The notes below the pieces were generated by a model that worked only from the letters and a program-made list of their open reading frames with translations, made no database searches and was not told the DNA's origin. Below, one piece after another: positions 15,001-25,906 of a stretch of 64,000 bases of DNA (its first letter is position 1; each line of letters starts with the position of its first letter). A program made the translations under genes and the position numbers. This stretch comes from Rhynchopus sp. YZ270_cl-10 (lineage: Eukaryota > Euglenozoa > Diplonemea > Diplonemida > Diplonemidae): assembly GCA_964035575.1 (NCBI GenBank), contig OZ037839.1:1625220-1689219 (forward strand), read 5' to 3'.

Positions 15001-18000
15001 TCGGGTTTTCTAAGCACATGCAGTGCTAAGTTAAAAAAAATCGCGAAAAAAAAATACAAAAATTTTGTGTTGGAAGCTCGGAACCCAGAAACGTCCAATG
15101 GTGAAGTTTTTTTCTGGTTTCGTTGCACCCTGTATTTTTACTTAAAAATCAAGACAAAGTGATTTTTACCTGGATTTTTGCCTGTATTTTACTAGGGATT
15201 TTCCCTTAGTAAAATACAGGGGAATTATCTAACACCTCGTCCCGAGTTTTTGTCCGAGAATGCGATTACTAATTAGTTACTCCACTAATTAAATCGAGCA
15301 AAAATATGGTGAACTCAGCGGAGCCCGGTTTTAAAAGTGCCAAAAACGACCTTTTCGTTTTGACGCGTTGTGAGTTCCTCAAATGCAATTTTGAAGGGTA
15401 AAAAATTCGGGTTTTCTAAGCACATGCAGTGCTAAGTTAAAAAAAATCGCGAAAAAAAAATACAAAAATTTTGTGTTGGAAGCTCGGAACCCAGAAACGT
15501 CCAATGGTGAAGTTTTTTTCTGGTTTCGTTGCACCCTGTATTTTTACTTAAAAATCAAGACAAAGTGATTTTTACCTGGATTTTTGCCTGTATTTTACTA
15601 GGGATTTTCCCTTAGTAAAATACAGGGGAATTATCTAACACCTCGTCCCGAGTTTTTGTCCGAGAATGCGATTACTAATTAGTTACTCCACTAATTAAAT
15701 CGAGCAAAAATATGGTGAACTCAGCGGAGCCCGGTTTTAAAAGTGCCAAAAACGACCTTTTCGTTTTGACGCGTTGTGAGTTCCTCAAATGCAATTTTGA
15801 AGGGTAAAAAATTCGGGTTTTCTAAGCACATGCAGTGCTAAGTTAAAAAAAATCGCGAAAAAAAAATACAAAAATTTTGTGTTGGAAGCTCGGAACCCAG
15901 AAACGTCCAATGGTGAAGTTTTTTTCTGGTTTCGTTGCACCCTGTATTTTTACTTAAAAATCAAGACAAAGTGATTTTTACCTGGATTTTTGCCTGTATT
16001 TTACTAGGGATTTTCCCTTAGTAAAATACAGGGGAATTATCTAACACCTCGTCCCGAGTTTTTGTCCGAGAATGCGATTACTAATTAGTTACTCCACTAA
16101 TTAAATCGAGCAAAAATATGGTGAACTCAGCGGAGCCCGGTTTTAAAAGTGCCAAAAACGACCTTTTCGTTTTGACGCGTTGTGAGTTCCTCAAATGCAA
16201 TTTTGAAGGGTAAAAAATTCGGGTTTTCTAAGCACATGCAGTGCTAAGTTAAAAAAAATCGCGAAAAAAAAATACAAAAATTTTGTGTTGGAAGCTCGGA
16301 ACCCAGAAACGTCCAATGGTGAAGTTTTTTTCTGGTTTCGTTGCACCCTGTATTTTTACTTAAAAATCAAGACAAAGTGATTTTTACCTGGATTTTTGCC
16401 TGTATTTTACTAGGGATTTTCCCTTAGTAAAATACAGGGGAATTATCTAACACCTCGTCCCGAGTTTTTGTCCGAGAATGCGATTACTAATTAGTTACTC
16501 CACTAATTAAATCGAGCAAAAATATGGTGAACTCAGCGGAGCCCGGTTTTAAAAGTGCCAAAAACGACCTTTTCGTTTTGACGCGTTGTGAGTTCCTCAA
16601 ATGCAATTTTGAAGGGTAAAAAATTCGGGTTTTCTAAGCACATGCAGTGCTAAGTTAAAAAAAATCGCGAAAAAAAAATACAAAAATTTTGTGTTGGAAG
16701 CTCGGAACCCAGAAACGTCCAATGGTGAAGTTTTTTTCTGGTTTCGTTGCACCCTGTATTTTTACTTAAAAATCAAGACAAAGTGATTTTTACCTGGATT
16801 TTTGCCTGTATTTTACTAGGGATTTTCCCTTAGTAAAATACAGGGGAATTATCTAACACCTCGTCCCGAGTTTTTGTCCGAGAATGCGATTACTAATTAG
16901 TTACTCCACTAATTAAATCGAGCAAAAATATGGTGAACTCAGCGGAGCCCGGTTTCAAAAGTGCCAAAAACGACCTTTTCGTTTTGACGCGTTGTGAGTT
17001 CCTCAAATGCAATTTTGAAGGGTAAAAAATTCGGGTTTTCTAAGCACATGCAGTGCTAAGTTAAAAAAAATCGCGAAAAAAAAATACAAAAATTTTGTGT
17101 TGGAAGCTCGGAACCCAGAAACGTCCAATGGTGAAGTTTTTTTCTGGTTTCGTTGCACCCTGTATTTTTACTTAAAAATCAAGACAAAGTGATTTTTACC
17201 TGGATTTTTGCCTGTATTTTACTAGGGATTTTCCCTTAGTAAAATACAGGGGAATTATCTAACACCTCGTCCCGAGTTTTTGTCCGAGAATGCGATTACT
17301 AATTAGTTACTCCACTAATTAAATCGAGCAAAAATATGGTGAACTCAGCGGAGCCCGGTTTTAAAAGTGCCAAAAACGACCTTTTCGTTTTGACGCGTTG
17401 TGAGTTCCTCAAATGCAATTTTGAAGGGTAAAAAATTCGGGTTTTCTAAGCACATGCAGTGCTAAGTTAAAAAAAATCGCGAAAAAAAAATACAAAAATT
17501 TTGTGTTGGAAGCTCGGAACCCAGAAACGTCCAATGGTGAAGTTTTTTTCTGGTTTCGTTGCACCCTGTATTTTTACTTAAAAATCAAGACAAAGTGATT
17601 TTTACCTGGATTTTTGCCTGTATTTTACTAGGGATTTTCCCTTAGTAAAATACAGGGGAATTATCTAACACCTCGTCCCGAGTTTTTGTCCGAGAATGCG
17701 ATTACTAATTAGTTACTCCACTAATTAAATCGAGCAAAAATATGGTGAACTCAGCGGAGCCCGGTTTTAAAAGTGCCAAAAACGACCTTTTCGTTTTGAC
17801 GCGTTGTGAGTTCCTCAAATGCAATTTTGAAGGGTAAAAAATTCGGGTTTTCTAAGCACATGCAGTGCTAAGTTAAAAAAAATCGCGAAAAAAAAATACA
17901 AAAATTTTGTGTTGGAAGCTCGGAACCCAGAAACGTCCAATGGTGAAGTTTTTTTCTGGTTTCGTTGCACCCTGTATTTTTACTTAAAAATCAAGACAAA

Positions 18001-20728
18001 GTGATTTTTACCTGGATTTTTGCCTGTATTTTACTAGGGATTTTCCCTTAGTAAAATACAGGGGAATTATCTAACACCTCGTCCCGAGTTTTTGTCCGAG
18101 AATGCGATTACTAATTAGTTACTCCACTAATTAAATCGAGCAAAAATATGGTGAACTCAGCGGAGCCCGGTTTTAAAAGTGCCAAAAACGACCTTTTCGT
18201 TTTGACGCGTTGTGAGTTCCTCAAATGCAATTTTGAAGGGTAAAAAATTCGGGTTTTCTAAGCACATGCAGTGCTAAGTTAAAAAAAATCGCGAAAAAAA
18301 AATACAAAAATTTTGTGTTGGAAGCTCGGAACCCAGAAACGTCCAATGGTGAAGTTTTTTTCTGGTTTCGTTGCACCCTGTATTTTTACTTAAAAATCAA
18401 GACAAAGTGATTTTTACCTGGATTTTTGCCTGTATTTTACTAGGGATTTTCCCTTAGTAAAATACAGGGGAATTATCTAACACCTCGTCCCGAGTTTTTG
18501 TCCGAGAATGCGATTACTAATTAGTTACTCCACTAATTAAATCGAGCAAAAATATGGTGAACTCAGCGGAGCCCGGTTTTAAAAGTGCCAAAAACGACCT
18601 TTTCGTTTTGACGCGTTGTGAGTTCCTCAAATGCAATTTTGAAGGGTAAAAAATTCGGGTTTTCTAAGCACATGCAGTGCTAAGTTAAAAAAAATCGCGA
18701 AAAAAAAATACAAAAATTTTGTGTTGGAAGCTCGGAACCCAGAAACGTCCAATGGTGAAGTTTTTTTCTGGTTTCGTTGCACCCTGTATTTTTACTTAAA
18801 AATCAAGACAAAGTGATTTTTACCTGGATTTTTGCCTGTATTTTACTAGGGATTTTCCCTTAGTAAAATACAGGGGAATTATCTAACACCTCGTCCCGAG
18901 TTTTTGTCCGAGAATGCGATTACTAATTAGTTACTCCACTAATTAAATCGAGCAAAAATATGGTGAACTCAGCGGAGCCCGGTTTTAAAAGTGCCAAAAA
19001 CGACCTTTTCGTTTTGACGCGTTGTGAGTTCCTCAAATGCAATTTTGAAGGGTAAAAAATTCGGGTTTTCTAAGCACATGCAGTGCTAAGTTAAAAAAAA
19101 TCGCGAAAAAAAAATACAAAAATTTTGTGTTGGAAGCTCGGAACCCAGAAACGTCCAATGGTGAAGTTTTTTTCTGGTTTCGTTGCACCCTGTATTTTTA
19201 CTTAAAAATCAAGACAAAGTGATTTTTACCTGGATTTTTGCCTGTATTTTACTAGGGATTTTCCCTTAGTAAAATACAGGGGAATTATCTAACACCTCGT
19301 CCCGAGTTTTTGTCCGAGAATGCGATTACTAATTAGTTACTCCACTAATTAAATCGAGCAAAAATATGGTGAACTCAGCGGAGCCCGGTTTTAAAAGTGC
19401 CAAAAACGACCTTTTCGTTTTGACGCGTTGTGAGTTCCTCAAATGCAATTTTGAAGGGTAAAAAATTCGGGTTTTCTAAGCACATGCAGTGCTAAGTTAA
19501 AAAAAATCGCGAAAAAAAAATACAAAAATTTTGTGTTGGAAGCTCGGAACCCAGAAACGTCCAATGGTGAAGTTTTTTTCTGGTTTCGTTGCACCCTGTA
19601 TTTTTACTTAAAAATCAAGACAAAGTGATTTTTACCTGGATTTTTGCCTGTATTTTACTAGGGATTTTCCCTTAGTAAAATACAGGGGAATTATCTAACA
19701 CCTCGTCCCGAGTTTTTGTCCGAGAATGCGATTACTAATTAGTTACTCCACTAATTAAATCGAGCAAAAATATGGTGAACTCAGCGGAGCCCGGTTTTAA
19801 AAGTGCCAAAAACGACCTTTTCGTTTTGACGCGTTGTGAGTTCCTCAAATGCAATTTTGAAGGGTAAAAAATTCGGGTTTTCTAAGCACATGCAGTGCTA
19901 AGTTAAAAAAAATCGCGAAAAAAAAATACAAAAATTTTGTGTTGGAAGCTCGGAACCCAGAAACGTCCAATGGTGAAGTTTTTTTCTGGTTTCGTTGCAC
20001 CCTGTATTTTTACTTAAAAATCAAGACAAAGTGATTTTTACCTGGATTTTTGCCTGTATTTTACTAGGGATTTTCCCTTAGTAAAATACAGGGGAATTAT
20101 CTAACACCTCGTCCCGAGTTTTTGTCCGAGAATGCGATTACTAATTAGTTACTCCACTAATTAAATCGAGCAAAAATATGGTGAACTCAGCGGAGCCCGG
20201 TTTTAAAAGTGCCAAAAACGACCTTTTCGTTTTGACGCGTTGTGAGTTCCTCAAATGCAATTTTGAAGGGTAAAAAATTCGGGTTTTCTAAGCACATGCA
20301 GTGCTAAGTTAAAAAAAATCGCGAAAAAAAAATACAAAAATTTTGTGTTGGAAGCTCGGAACCCAGAAACGTCCAATGGTGAAGTTTTTTTCTGGTTTCG
20401 TTGCACCCTGTATTTTTACTTAAAAATCAAGACAAAGTGATTTTTACCTGGATTTTTGCCTGTATTTTACTAGGGATTTTCCCTTAGTAAAATACAGGGG
20501 AATTATCTAACACCTCGTCCCGAGTTTTTGTCCGAGAATGCGATTACTAATTAGTTACTCCACTAATTAAATCGAGCAAAAATATGGTGAACTCAGCGGA
20601 GCCCGGTTTTAAAAGTGCCAAAAACGACCTTTTCGTTTTGACGCGTTGTGAGTTCCTCAAATGCAATTTTGAAGGGTAAAAAATTCGGGTTTTCTAAGCA
20701 CATGCAGTGCTAAGTTAAAAAAAATCGC
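1..20728. repeat. 406-bp satellite array, 51 units plus a stub
   Basis: Units begin at 1, 405, 811, 1217 and then every 406 bp until 20705, where a short stub ends at 20728. That makes 51 full units. The first is 404 bp because it lacks one G in each of two GG pairs (near 80 and 95). On reading, the other units are identical except for one T-to-C change at 16956. Each unit is AT-rich, has A-tracts near its start and contains a hairpin (159-198 in the first unit). No open frame of 60 codons exists in it. The array starts before the window. Centromeric, subtelomeric or knob-like satellite DNA is the likely role; which of these cannot be told from the sequence. Confidence 0.98.
159..198. repeat. 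Hairpin inside each satellite unit
   Basis: The arms CCTGTATTTTACTA and TAGTAAAATACAGG are perfect reverse complements of 14 bp. They enclose a short loop that itself contains GGGA and TCCC. The hairpin recurs in every 406-bp unit, at the same offset. It could extrude as a cruciform or fold in a satellite transcript. Confidence 0.9.
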
Positions 20729-20815
20729 TGGGGGGCTCCGCCCCCCAGACCCCCCAGTCGCTTCGCGGCTAAGGGCTGGGCTAAGCCTGCCCTTCGCCGC
20801 GAAGCGCCTGGGGGG
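20728..20815. repeat. GC-rich double hairpin at the satellite edge
   Basis: Two hairpins abut the end of the satellite. The first (20728-20748) has perfect 9-bp arms CTGGGGGGC and GCCCCCCAG around TCC. The second (20750-20815) is a 66-base palindrome with stems of 8, 11 and 6 bp (CCCCCCAG, CGCTTCGCGGC, AAGGGC and their complements), separated by single mismatches, with a 12-base loop. The base composition is quite unlike the AT-rich satellite on one side. The function is unknown; a mobile palindromic element or a breakpoint structure is possible. Confidence 0.9.
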
Positions 20816-21382
20816 ATGTGGTGTGTAGCATTACAATGTGCAATGATTGCAGTCGTGAAGTATCTGGAGTTACACCGTTGTGAGGCGTGGAACCTCACAA
20901 CTTTCCTCTCGTGAGCGACAGAGGTGTGAGTCGTTGCATCACAACACCGTAGAGGTCGTATTTGTACCTTCTTTGCGACACTCGTGACCTATCGCTATCG
21001 CGAGGGAGGCTCATTTTATTTACTGTGCGACGCTGCTGATTTCGACACGTTGCCGAAGAAGCGATCGCGCTCTCTTCCTATTGCGCTCTCTCTGTGTGAT
21101 TTTGTGTATCCCAAAAGGAGTAATTACCCGAAACATTTTGCCTAAACGTGTGAACGTTGTGAACCTGGAGTCGCTAGCAGACAGGAAAAAGAGGATGGGC
21201 AGGCAGCGTCTGCCCGACCTGTGTGAAGTGAATAAGTGATTACCTGACAGATGTCTGGGTATCCGTGTGTTCTGTGTGGGTATCCATGTCCGGAGTATGT
21301 CCCATTGTCCCCCCACCCCCACCAATTGCAAAAAACCGTGAGGGTGCACGATGGCCCATGGACCACCACGTCCTAGTTACCA
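20816..21382. other. Gene-free spacer
   Basis: I find no recognisable coding sequence, tRNA, rRNA or repeat in this stretch. Open frames here are short and look like chance. Small inverted repeats such as GGGCAG and CTGCCC near 21200 are not remarkable. Confidence 0.6.
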
Positions 21383-21553
21383 CCTATGACTAGTCATATG
21401 ACAAGGTGGATGGCCAGTTACATGACAAGACTAACTAAAGACAAGACCCCTGTATGTAATGAGTGGCGTTAGGCCTTGTCATTTGACAGGGGTCTTGTCA
21501 TTATTTAATCTTGTCATGTAACTAGTCATACCCCTTGTCATTGCTCATACTCG
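21383..21553. repeat. Nested inverted repeat of about 170 bp
   Basis: An inner pair of perfect 14-bp arms lies at 21440-21453 and 21486-21499 (GACAAGACCCCTGT and its complement). An outer pair of perfect 15-bp arms lies at 21416-21430 and 21509-21523. Imperfect pairing continues outward to about 21383 and 21553. The motif TTGTCAT/ATGACAA recurs several times. No coding capacity is seen. The shape suits a foldback or MITE-like element, but no clear target duplication was found. Confidence 0.75.
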
Positions 21554-21720
21554 GTTGTGGTGTAACGTACCCTTTGGGGGAGCACCCCAAATACACGACG
21601 GTGAAGTAAACGACATGACATTGTGCTTTACATGTAATTTTTTTTACATGTAAACCACATGTCATTTTATATGTAGTGATTTTTGTCTGAGGAGATTAGC
21701 CTCTGCATATTTTTGTCCAG
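21554..21720. other. AT-rich spacer with ACATGT motifs
   Basis: This is a short unassigned spacer. It contains repeated ACATGT/TTTACATGTAA palindromes around 21625-21665 and leads directly into the CTGTA array. Confidence 0.5.
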
Positions 21721-22002
21721 CTGTACTGTACTGTACTGTACTGTACTGTACTGTACTGTACTGTACTGTACTGTACTGTACTGTACTGTACTGTACTGTA
21801 CTGTACTGTACTGTACTGTACTGTACTGTACTGTACTGTACTGTACTGTACTGTACTGTACTGTACTGTACTGTACTGTACTGTACTGTACTGTACTGTA
21901 CTGTACTGTACTGTACTGTACTGTACTGTACTGTACTGTACTGTACTGTACTGTACTGTACTGTACTGTACTGTACTGTACTGTACTGTACTGTACTGTA
22001 CT
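21721..22002. repeat. (CTGTA)n microsatellite, 56 copies
   Basis: Fifty-six perfect tandem copies of CTGTA run from 21721 to 22000, followed by CT. Long open frames in both directions through it are only a consequence of the repeat having no stop codon in those frames. Confidence 0.98.
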
Positions 22003-22011
22003 CCCAATCCC

Positions 22012-22299
22012 CTGTGTATACTGTGTATACTGTGTATACTGTGTATACTGTGTATACTGTGTATACTGTGTATACTGTGTATACTGTGTATACTGTGTAT
22101 ACTGTGTATACTGTGTATACTGTGTATACTGTGTATACTGTGTATACTGTGTATACTGTGTATACTGTGTATACTGTGTATACTGTGTATACTGTGTATA
22201 CTGTGTATACTGTGTATACTGTGTATACTGTGTATACTGTGTATACTGTGTATACTGTGTATACTGTGTATACTGTGTATACTGTGTATACTGTGTATG
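22012..22299. repeat. (CTGTGTATA)n minisatellite, 31 copies
   Basis: Thirty-one perfect 9-bp copies of CTGTGTATA run from 22012 to 22290, then one degenerate copy. Only about 10 bases separate it from the CTGTA array. The two units share the CTGT-TA core, so one may have arisen from the other by a small expansion and slippage. Confidence 0.97.
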
Positions 22300-22619
22300 C
22301 TACCTGTGTGTGACCGTACCCCAGATGGTCTGAAGAGTGATCTGACCATATTCTCCAGGTACAATATATACCCGGAGAATCCATTGGAGCAAGAATTTTG
22401 CACTTTTGAGCACCACAGATTACATGTTGCCATTTTTGCGGTCATAATATTTTTGCAAATGGCAAAGGCAATCCTTAAGGAATTACAGGGAAAACCACCG
22501 TTTTGGGTCTCTCTGTCTATGGGCGATTGGGTTTTAGTCACTCAACGAATCTGCTCGAATTTTTTTGTGTGTAGATAGGTTTTACCAGAAAAATCAATTA
22601 AAGCAAGAATTTTACGGTT
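22300..22619. other. Spacer before the LRR cluster
   Basis: No gene is recognised. A 93-codon open frame (22297-22578) has no detectable domain and is not shared with the other LRR loci. Confidence 0.5.
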
Positions 22620-24143
22620 TTGAATAGTTGTTCTTTATTTAAAAAAATACCCAGTTTGGACAAAAACTCAGGACCAAGTGTAAAAACGTTTATCGAAGCG
22701 AGGTTGGCAACTGTGAAGGATCCTGAGGTGGCTTCTCTGCTTCTTCAGGCGGAGGTTGCGACTGTTATTCCGACCTCGTTCTTGAGCGAAGCATCGTTTA
22801 CGAGACTTGATCTCTCTGCTGTGTCTGTTGTGACGCGAATTGAGCACGACTTCCTCTACGGGTGTGCGTCGGTGGAAACCGTTGACTTGTCGGCATTGTG
22901 CAACGTTACGCACATTGGGAATAACTGTCTCTCTTACAGCAAATCGTTGACAAGCCTTGACATGTCAGGGTTCACTGGTGTGACGGTGATACGGGAGTCG
23001 TTCCTCAAAGGAAGTGGCGTGACAGCGCTTGACTTATCCGCGATGACGAGTGTGACGGAGGTTGGTGCAGGCTTTCTTTACTCCTGCAAGTCGTTGGAAA
23101 GGATTGACATCTCAGGATGGCGCAGAGTCACGCACATTGAGAAGGACTTCTTCACGAACTGCACCTCGTTGGCAACGATTGATTTATCAGCTTTTTGCAG
23201 TGTCACCAATATCGGCTTCAGGTTTCTCTTCAACTGCAAGTCGTTGACCACCATCAGCTTTTCAGGGACGAATGTGACGGAAGTTGCGAGTCAATTTTGT
23301 AGGGCCTGCACCTCGTTGGAAACGATTGACTTGACAGCACTGCACAGAGTTGTGAAGGTAGGGTACAACTTTCTCTGGGGTTGCACCTCGCTGGGAAGTA
23401 TCGACCTACCAGGTTTTGCATCCATCGGGCCCAACTTTCTTTTTCAGTGCACATCATTGAAAACAGTTGATTTATCAGTGTTGTGCAGCATCACGCACAT
23501 TGAGCGTGGCTGGATGCAAGAGTGCTCCGCGTTGACAACAGCAGACTTCTCTGGACTGAGCAATGTTACGCAGATTGATGAACGTTTCCTGCAAGATTGC
23601 ACATCCTTGACTACGCTGGACATGTCAGGTTTTGGCAGGAATACAGAGATACAACACGACAGCCTGCTCAACTGCAACGCACTCACAACAGTCGTCTTGC
23701 CAGGCAACATCGACATTGACGAGATGTTGTCTCTCCCGAATGGAGACCCTAGAATGAGCACCTACAAGGAGGCCTTCTATGTACGTGTGCGTGAGATTTA
23801 CGCAAGGTTTACGGAACAGTTCGAAGATGTGCGGATAGAAGCTTTTGAGGCAGTACGAACAGACGTGTCTGGAGATGCAAGACAATGTATTGCATTGAAA
23901 GCAGGACAAGAACGAGAGAAGGGATTGATGCAAGCACAAGAGGACAACAAAGAGGAACAAAAAGAGGATTTGGAGAGTTGGGGGCAGCATAAACAGGAGC
24001 AGGACAAGCTGGATGAACAGAGGGGTTTGGGGGTTTTGTGCAGTTATGTTACGAATACTTCAGTCATAATATTCAACTTCAGTTTTGGATACACCTGTAA
24101 GCTCCTGATAAGGGTCTTATTTACACTTTCTCTCGCAAGATGA
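22620..24143 (+). CDS. LRR protein lacking the Ubl domain (family copy A)
   Basis: This copy belongs to the Ubl-LRR family described at 25907. The open frame encodes 507 residues, but homology begins only at about 22694, within the helical linker (EARLATV). The Ubl domain is replaced by some 25 unrelated residues. The LRRs follow in order; repeat 9 is shortened and repeat 7 has lost one residue. The conserved tail and a Glu/Lys/Gln-rich charged extension (QEDNKEEQKEDLE) come next. The last 40 residues are read-through into 3' flank. There is no clear splice acceptor at the start, so ATG 22620 is only the first in frame. The same upstream junction (from 22681) recurs in the broken copy at 45588. 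It may be a truncated gene or a pseudogene. Confidence 0.75.
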   Translation: MNSCSLFKKIPSLDKNSGPSVKTFIEARLATVKDPEVASLLLQAEVATVIPTSFLSEASFTRLDLSAVSVVTRIEHDFLYGCASVETVDLSALCNVTHIGNNCLSYSKSLTSLDMSGFTGVTVIRESFLKGSGVTALDLSAMTSVTEVGAGFLYSCKSLERIDISGWRRVTHIEKDFFTNCTSLATIDLSAFCSVTNIGFRFLFNCKSLTTISFSGTNVTEVASQFCRACTSLETIDLTALHRVVKVGYNFLWGCTSLGSIDLPGFASIGPNFLFQCTSLKTVDLSVLCSITHIERGWMQECSALTTADFSGLSNVTQIDERFLQDCTSLTTLDMSGFGRNTEIQHDSLLNCNALTTVVLPGNIDIDEMLSLPNGDPRMSTYKEAFYVRVREIYARFTEQFEDVRIEAFEAVRTDVSGDARQCIALKAGQEREKGLMQAQEDNKEEQKEDLESWGQHKQEQDKLDEQRGLGVLCSYVTNTSVIIFNFSFGYTCKLLIRVLFTLSLAR

Positions 24144-24422
24144 TGGGAAGACAATTCAAGCTTTGGTGCGGAGAGCTGTTTTGTGTAGTTTTGCATTCGG
24201 AATGGAACTAAGATATTCTGCCCACTACTTCCACAACCGTCTGCACAACCTACACCAGCAAACGCCCACAGAGCTGCACAACAGCCGGAAGGAATATTTT
24301 GGAATGTTTGATGCACAACGTGCGTGCACATCCCTTTTTATGAGCAACCTGTCAGCCCAAAGTCTTTTCTACTCCACATATTTGTCAGGGTGAGGATAAG
24401 TGAAAAACAAACAAGAACGCTA
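24144..24422. other. Intergenic spacer
   Basis: No gene is seen here. Its end, from about 24360, is homologous to the flanks upstream of the copies at 31828 and 37882, with the same run leading to the pyrimidine tract. Confidence 0.6.
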
Positions 24423-24476
24423 TTTTGTTGTATCTTGTCTCCTTCCTCCTCCTTCTCAACACTTACCCCACAACAG
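24423..24476 (+). promoter_or_regulatory. Polypyrimidine tract and 3' splice acceptor
   Basis: A C/T-rich tract ends in ACAG at 24476, 21 bases before ATG 24498. This decides the start of the gene and suits trans-splicing, or the 3' end of a leader intron. Confidence 0.7.
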
Positions 24477-24497
24477 AGCAACACTTCACTCGAAACA

Positions 24498-25616
24498 ATG
24501 GAACTGTGTGTGCAGGGATATGATGATGACACCAAATACGTGATTGAGGTGGGTGAGAACGACACAACGGAGACGATGCGGCAGAAGGTGGCGTCTGCAA
24601 CAGGGTTGTGCGAAGACAGCTTCCGCATGGGCTTCGGAGGGAAGGAGGAAGGAGAGGACATCACAGAACTGAGTGCTGGAGACACAGTCGTGTTGACGAA
24701 AACTACTAAGTACCAATCTGTTGAGCAACTTCGTGCCTTGGGTGAGACAGACATTTCCGAAGCGAGGTTGGCGACTGTGACGGATCCTGAGGTGGCTTCT
24801 CTGCTTCTTCAGGCGGAGGTTGCGACTGTTATTCCGAACTGGTTCTTGTACGAAGTATCGTTTACAAGACTTGATCTCTCTGCTGTGTCTGGCGTCACGC
24901 GAATTGAGCAAGGCTTCCTCTACGGGTGTGCGTCGGTGGAAACGGTTGACTTGTCGGGATTGTGCAACGTTACGCACATTGAGGATGACTTTCTCTCTTA
25001 CTGCCCATCGTTGAGAAGCCTTGACGTGTCAGGGTTCACTGGTGTGACGGTGATAGGGGATTCGTTCCTCCAAGGAAGTGGCGTCACAAATCTAGACTTA
25101 TCCGCGATGACGAGTGTGACGAAGGTTGGTACATACTTTCTTGCCTACTGCCAGTCGTTGGAAAGGATTGACATCTCAGGATGGCGCAGAGTCACGCACA
25201 TTGAGAACTGCTGGCTGCGAGAGTGCTCCGCGTTGACAACAGCAGACTTATCAGGAATGAGCAATGTTACGCAGATAAATGCAGATTTCCTGCTAGAGTG
25301 TACATCCTTGACCACGCTGGACATGTCAGGTTTTGGCAGGAACACAGAGATCCAGGACGACTTCCTGCACAACTGCAACTCACTCACAGCAGTCGTCTTG
25401 CCAGGCAACATCGACATTGACGAGATGTTGTCTCTCCCGAATGGAGACCCTAGAATGGGCACCTACGAGGAGGCCTTCTATGTACGTGTGCGTGAGATTT
25501 ACGCAAGGTTTACGGAACAGTTCGAAGATGTGCGGATAGAAGCTTTTGAGGCAGTGCGAACAGACGTGTCTGGAAGTGCAAGACAATGTATTGCACTGAA
25601 AGCAGGACCAAAATGA
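24498..25616 (+). CDS. Ubl-LRR protein, short form (family copy B)
   Basis: This codes for 372 residues, against 514 in the full-length copy at 25907. The Ubl domain (residues 1-70) and linker are intact. LRRs 1-4 are present, then a hybrid repeat that starts as LRR5 (GWRRVTHIEN) and ends as LRR10 (CWLREC), then LRRs 11 and 12. Five repeats have thus been removed exactly in register. The junction falls on the sequence CACGCACATTGAG, which LRR5 and LRR10 share, so unequal recombination is likely. The tail ends early, at KAGPK. The start was chosen at MELCVQ because the splice acceptor lies 21 bases before it; the upstream in-frame ATG at 24324 would be in the leader. Confidence 0.88.
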   Translation: MELCVQGYDDDTKYVIEVGENDTTETMRQKVASATGLCEDSFRMGFGGKEEGEDITELSAGDTVVLTKTTKYQSVEQLRALGETDISEARLATVTDPEVASLLLQAEVATVIPNWFLYEVSFTRLDLSAVSGVTRIEQGFLYGCASVETVDLSGLCNVTHIEDDFLSYCPSLRSLDVSGFTGVTVIGDSFLQGSGVTNLDLSAMTSVTKVGTYFLAYCQSLERIDISGWRRVTHIENCWLRECSALTTADLSGMSNVTQINADFLLECTSLTTLDMSGFGRNTEIQDDFLHNCNSLTAVVLPGNIDIDEMLSLPNGDPRMGTYEEAFYVRVREIYARFTEQFEDVRIEAFEAVRTDVSGSARQCIALKAGPK

Positions 25617-25831
25617 CAAACAAGAAGAGGATTTGGAGAGTTGGGGGCAGCATGAGCAGGAGCAGAACAAGCTGGATGAACCAAGAGGAGGGGATACAAC
25701 AGCCTCGTGGGCACACCGCTGACGCAACCTTTGAAGCGAGCAGCTAACAATCTTGGTTTTCCTTTTCACGTTTTTCAGTCTTTTGAGCAACAAATATGAG
25801 TAACGAGTCTCTCGAGCATGTTATCCCCCCA

Positions 25832-25885
25832 TTTTGTTGTATCTTGTCTCCCTCCTCCTCCTTCTCAACACTTACCCCACAACAG
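25832..25885 (+). promoter_or_regulatory. Polypyrimidine tract and 3' splice acceptor
   Basis: This is the same tract as at 24423 and ends in ACAG at 25885, 21 bases before ATG 25907. The flank before it (from about 25750) is shared with the copy at 36082, not with its nearer neighbours. Confidence 0.7.
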
Positions 25886-25906
25886 AGCAACACTTCACTC
25901 GAAACA

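Noticed and set aside
1-20728. CRISPR-like array
   Set aside because: Units are continuous 406-bp tandem copies without unique spacers, and the genome is eukaryotic.
21662-22541. Long open frames through the CTGTA and CTGTGTATA arrays on both strands
   Set aside because: They consist of repeated short peptides and exist only because the repeats contain no stop in those frames.
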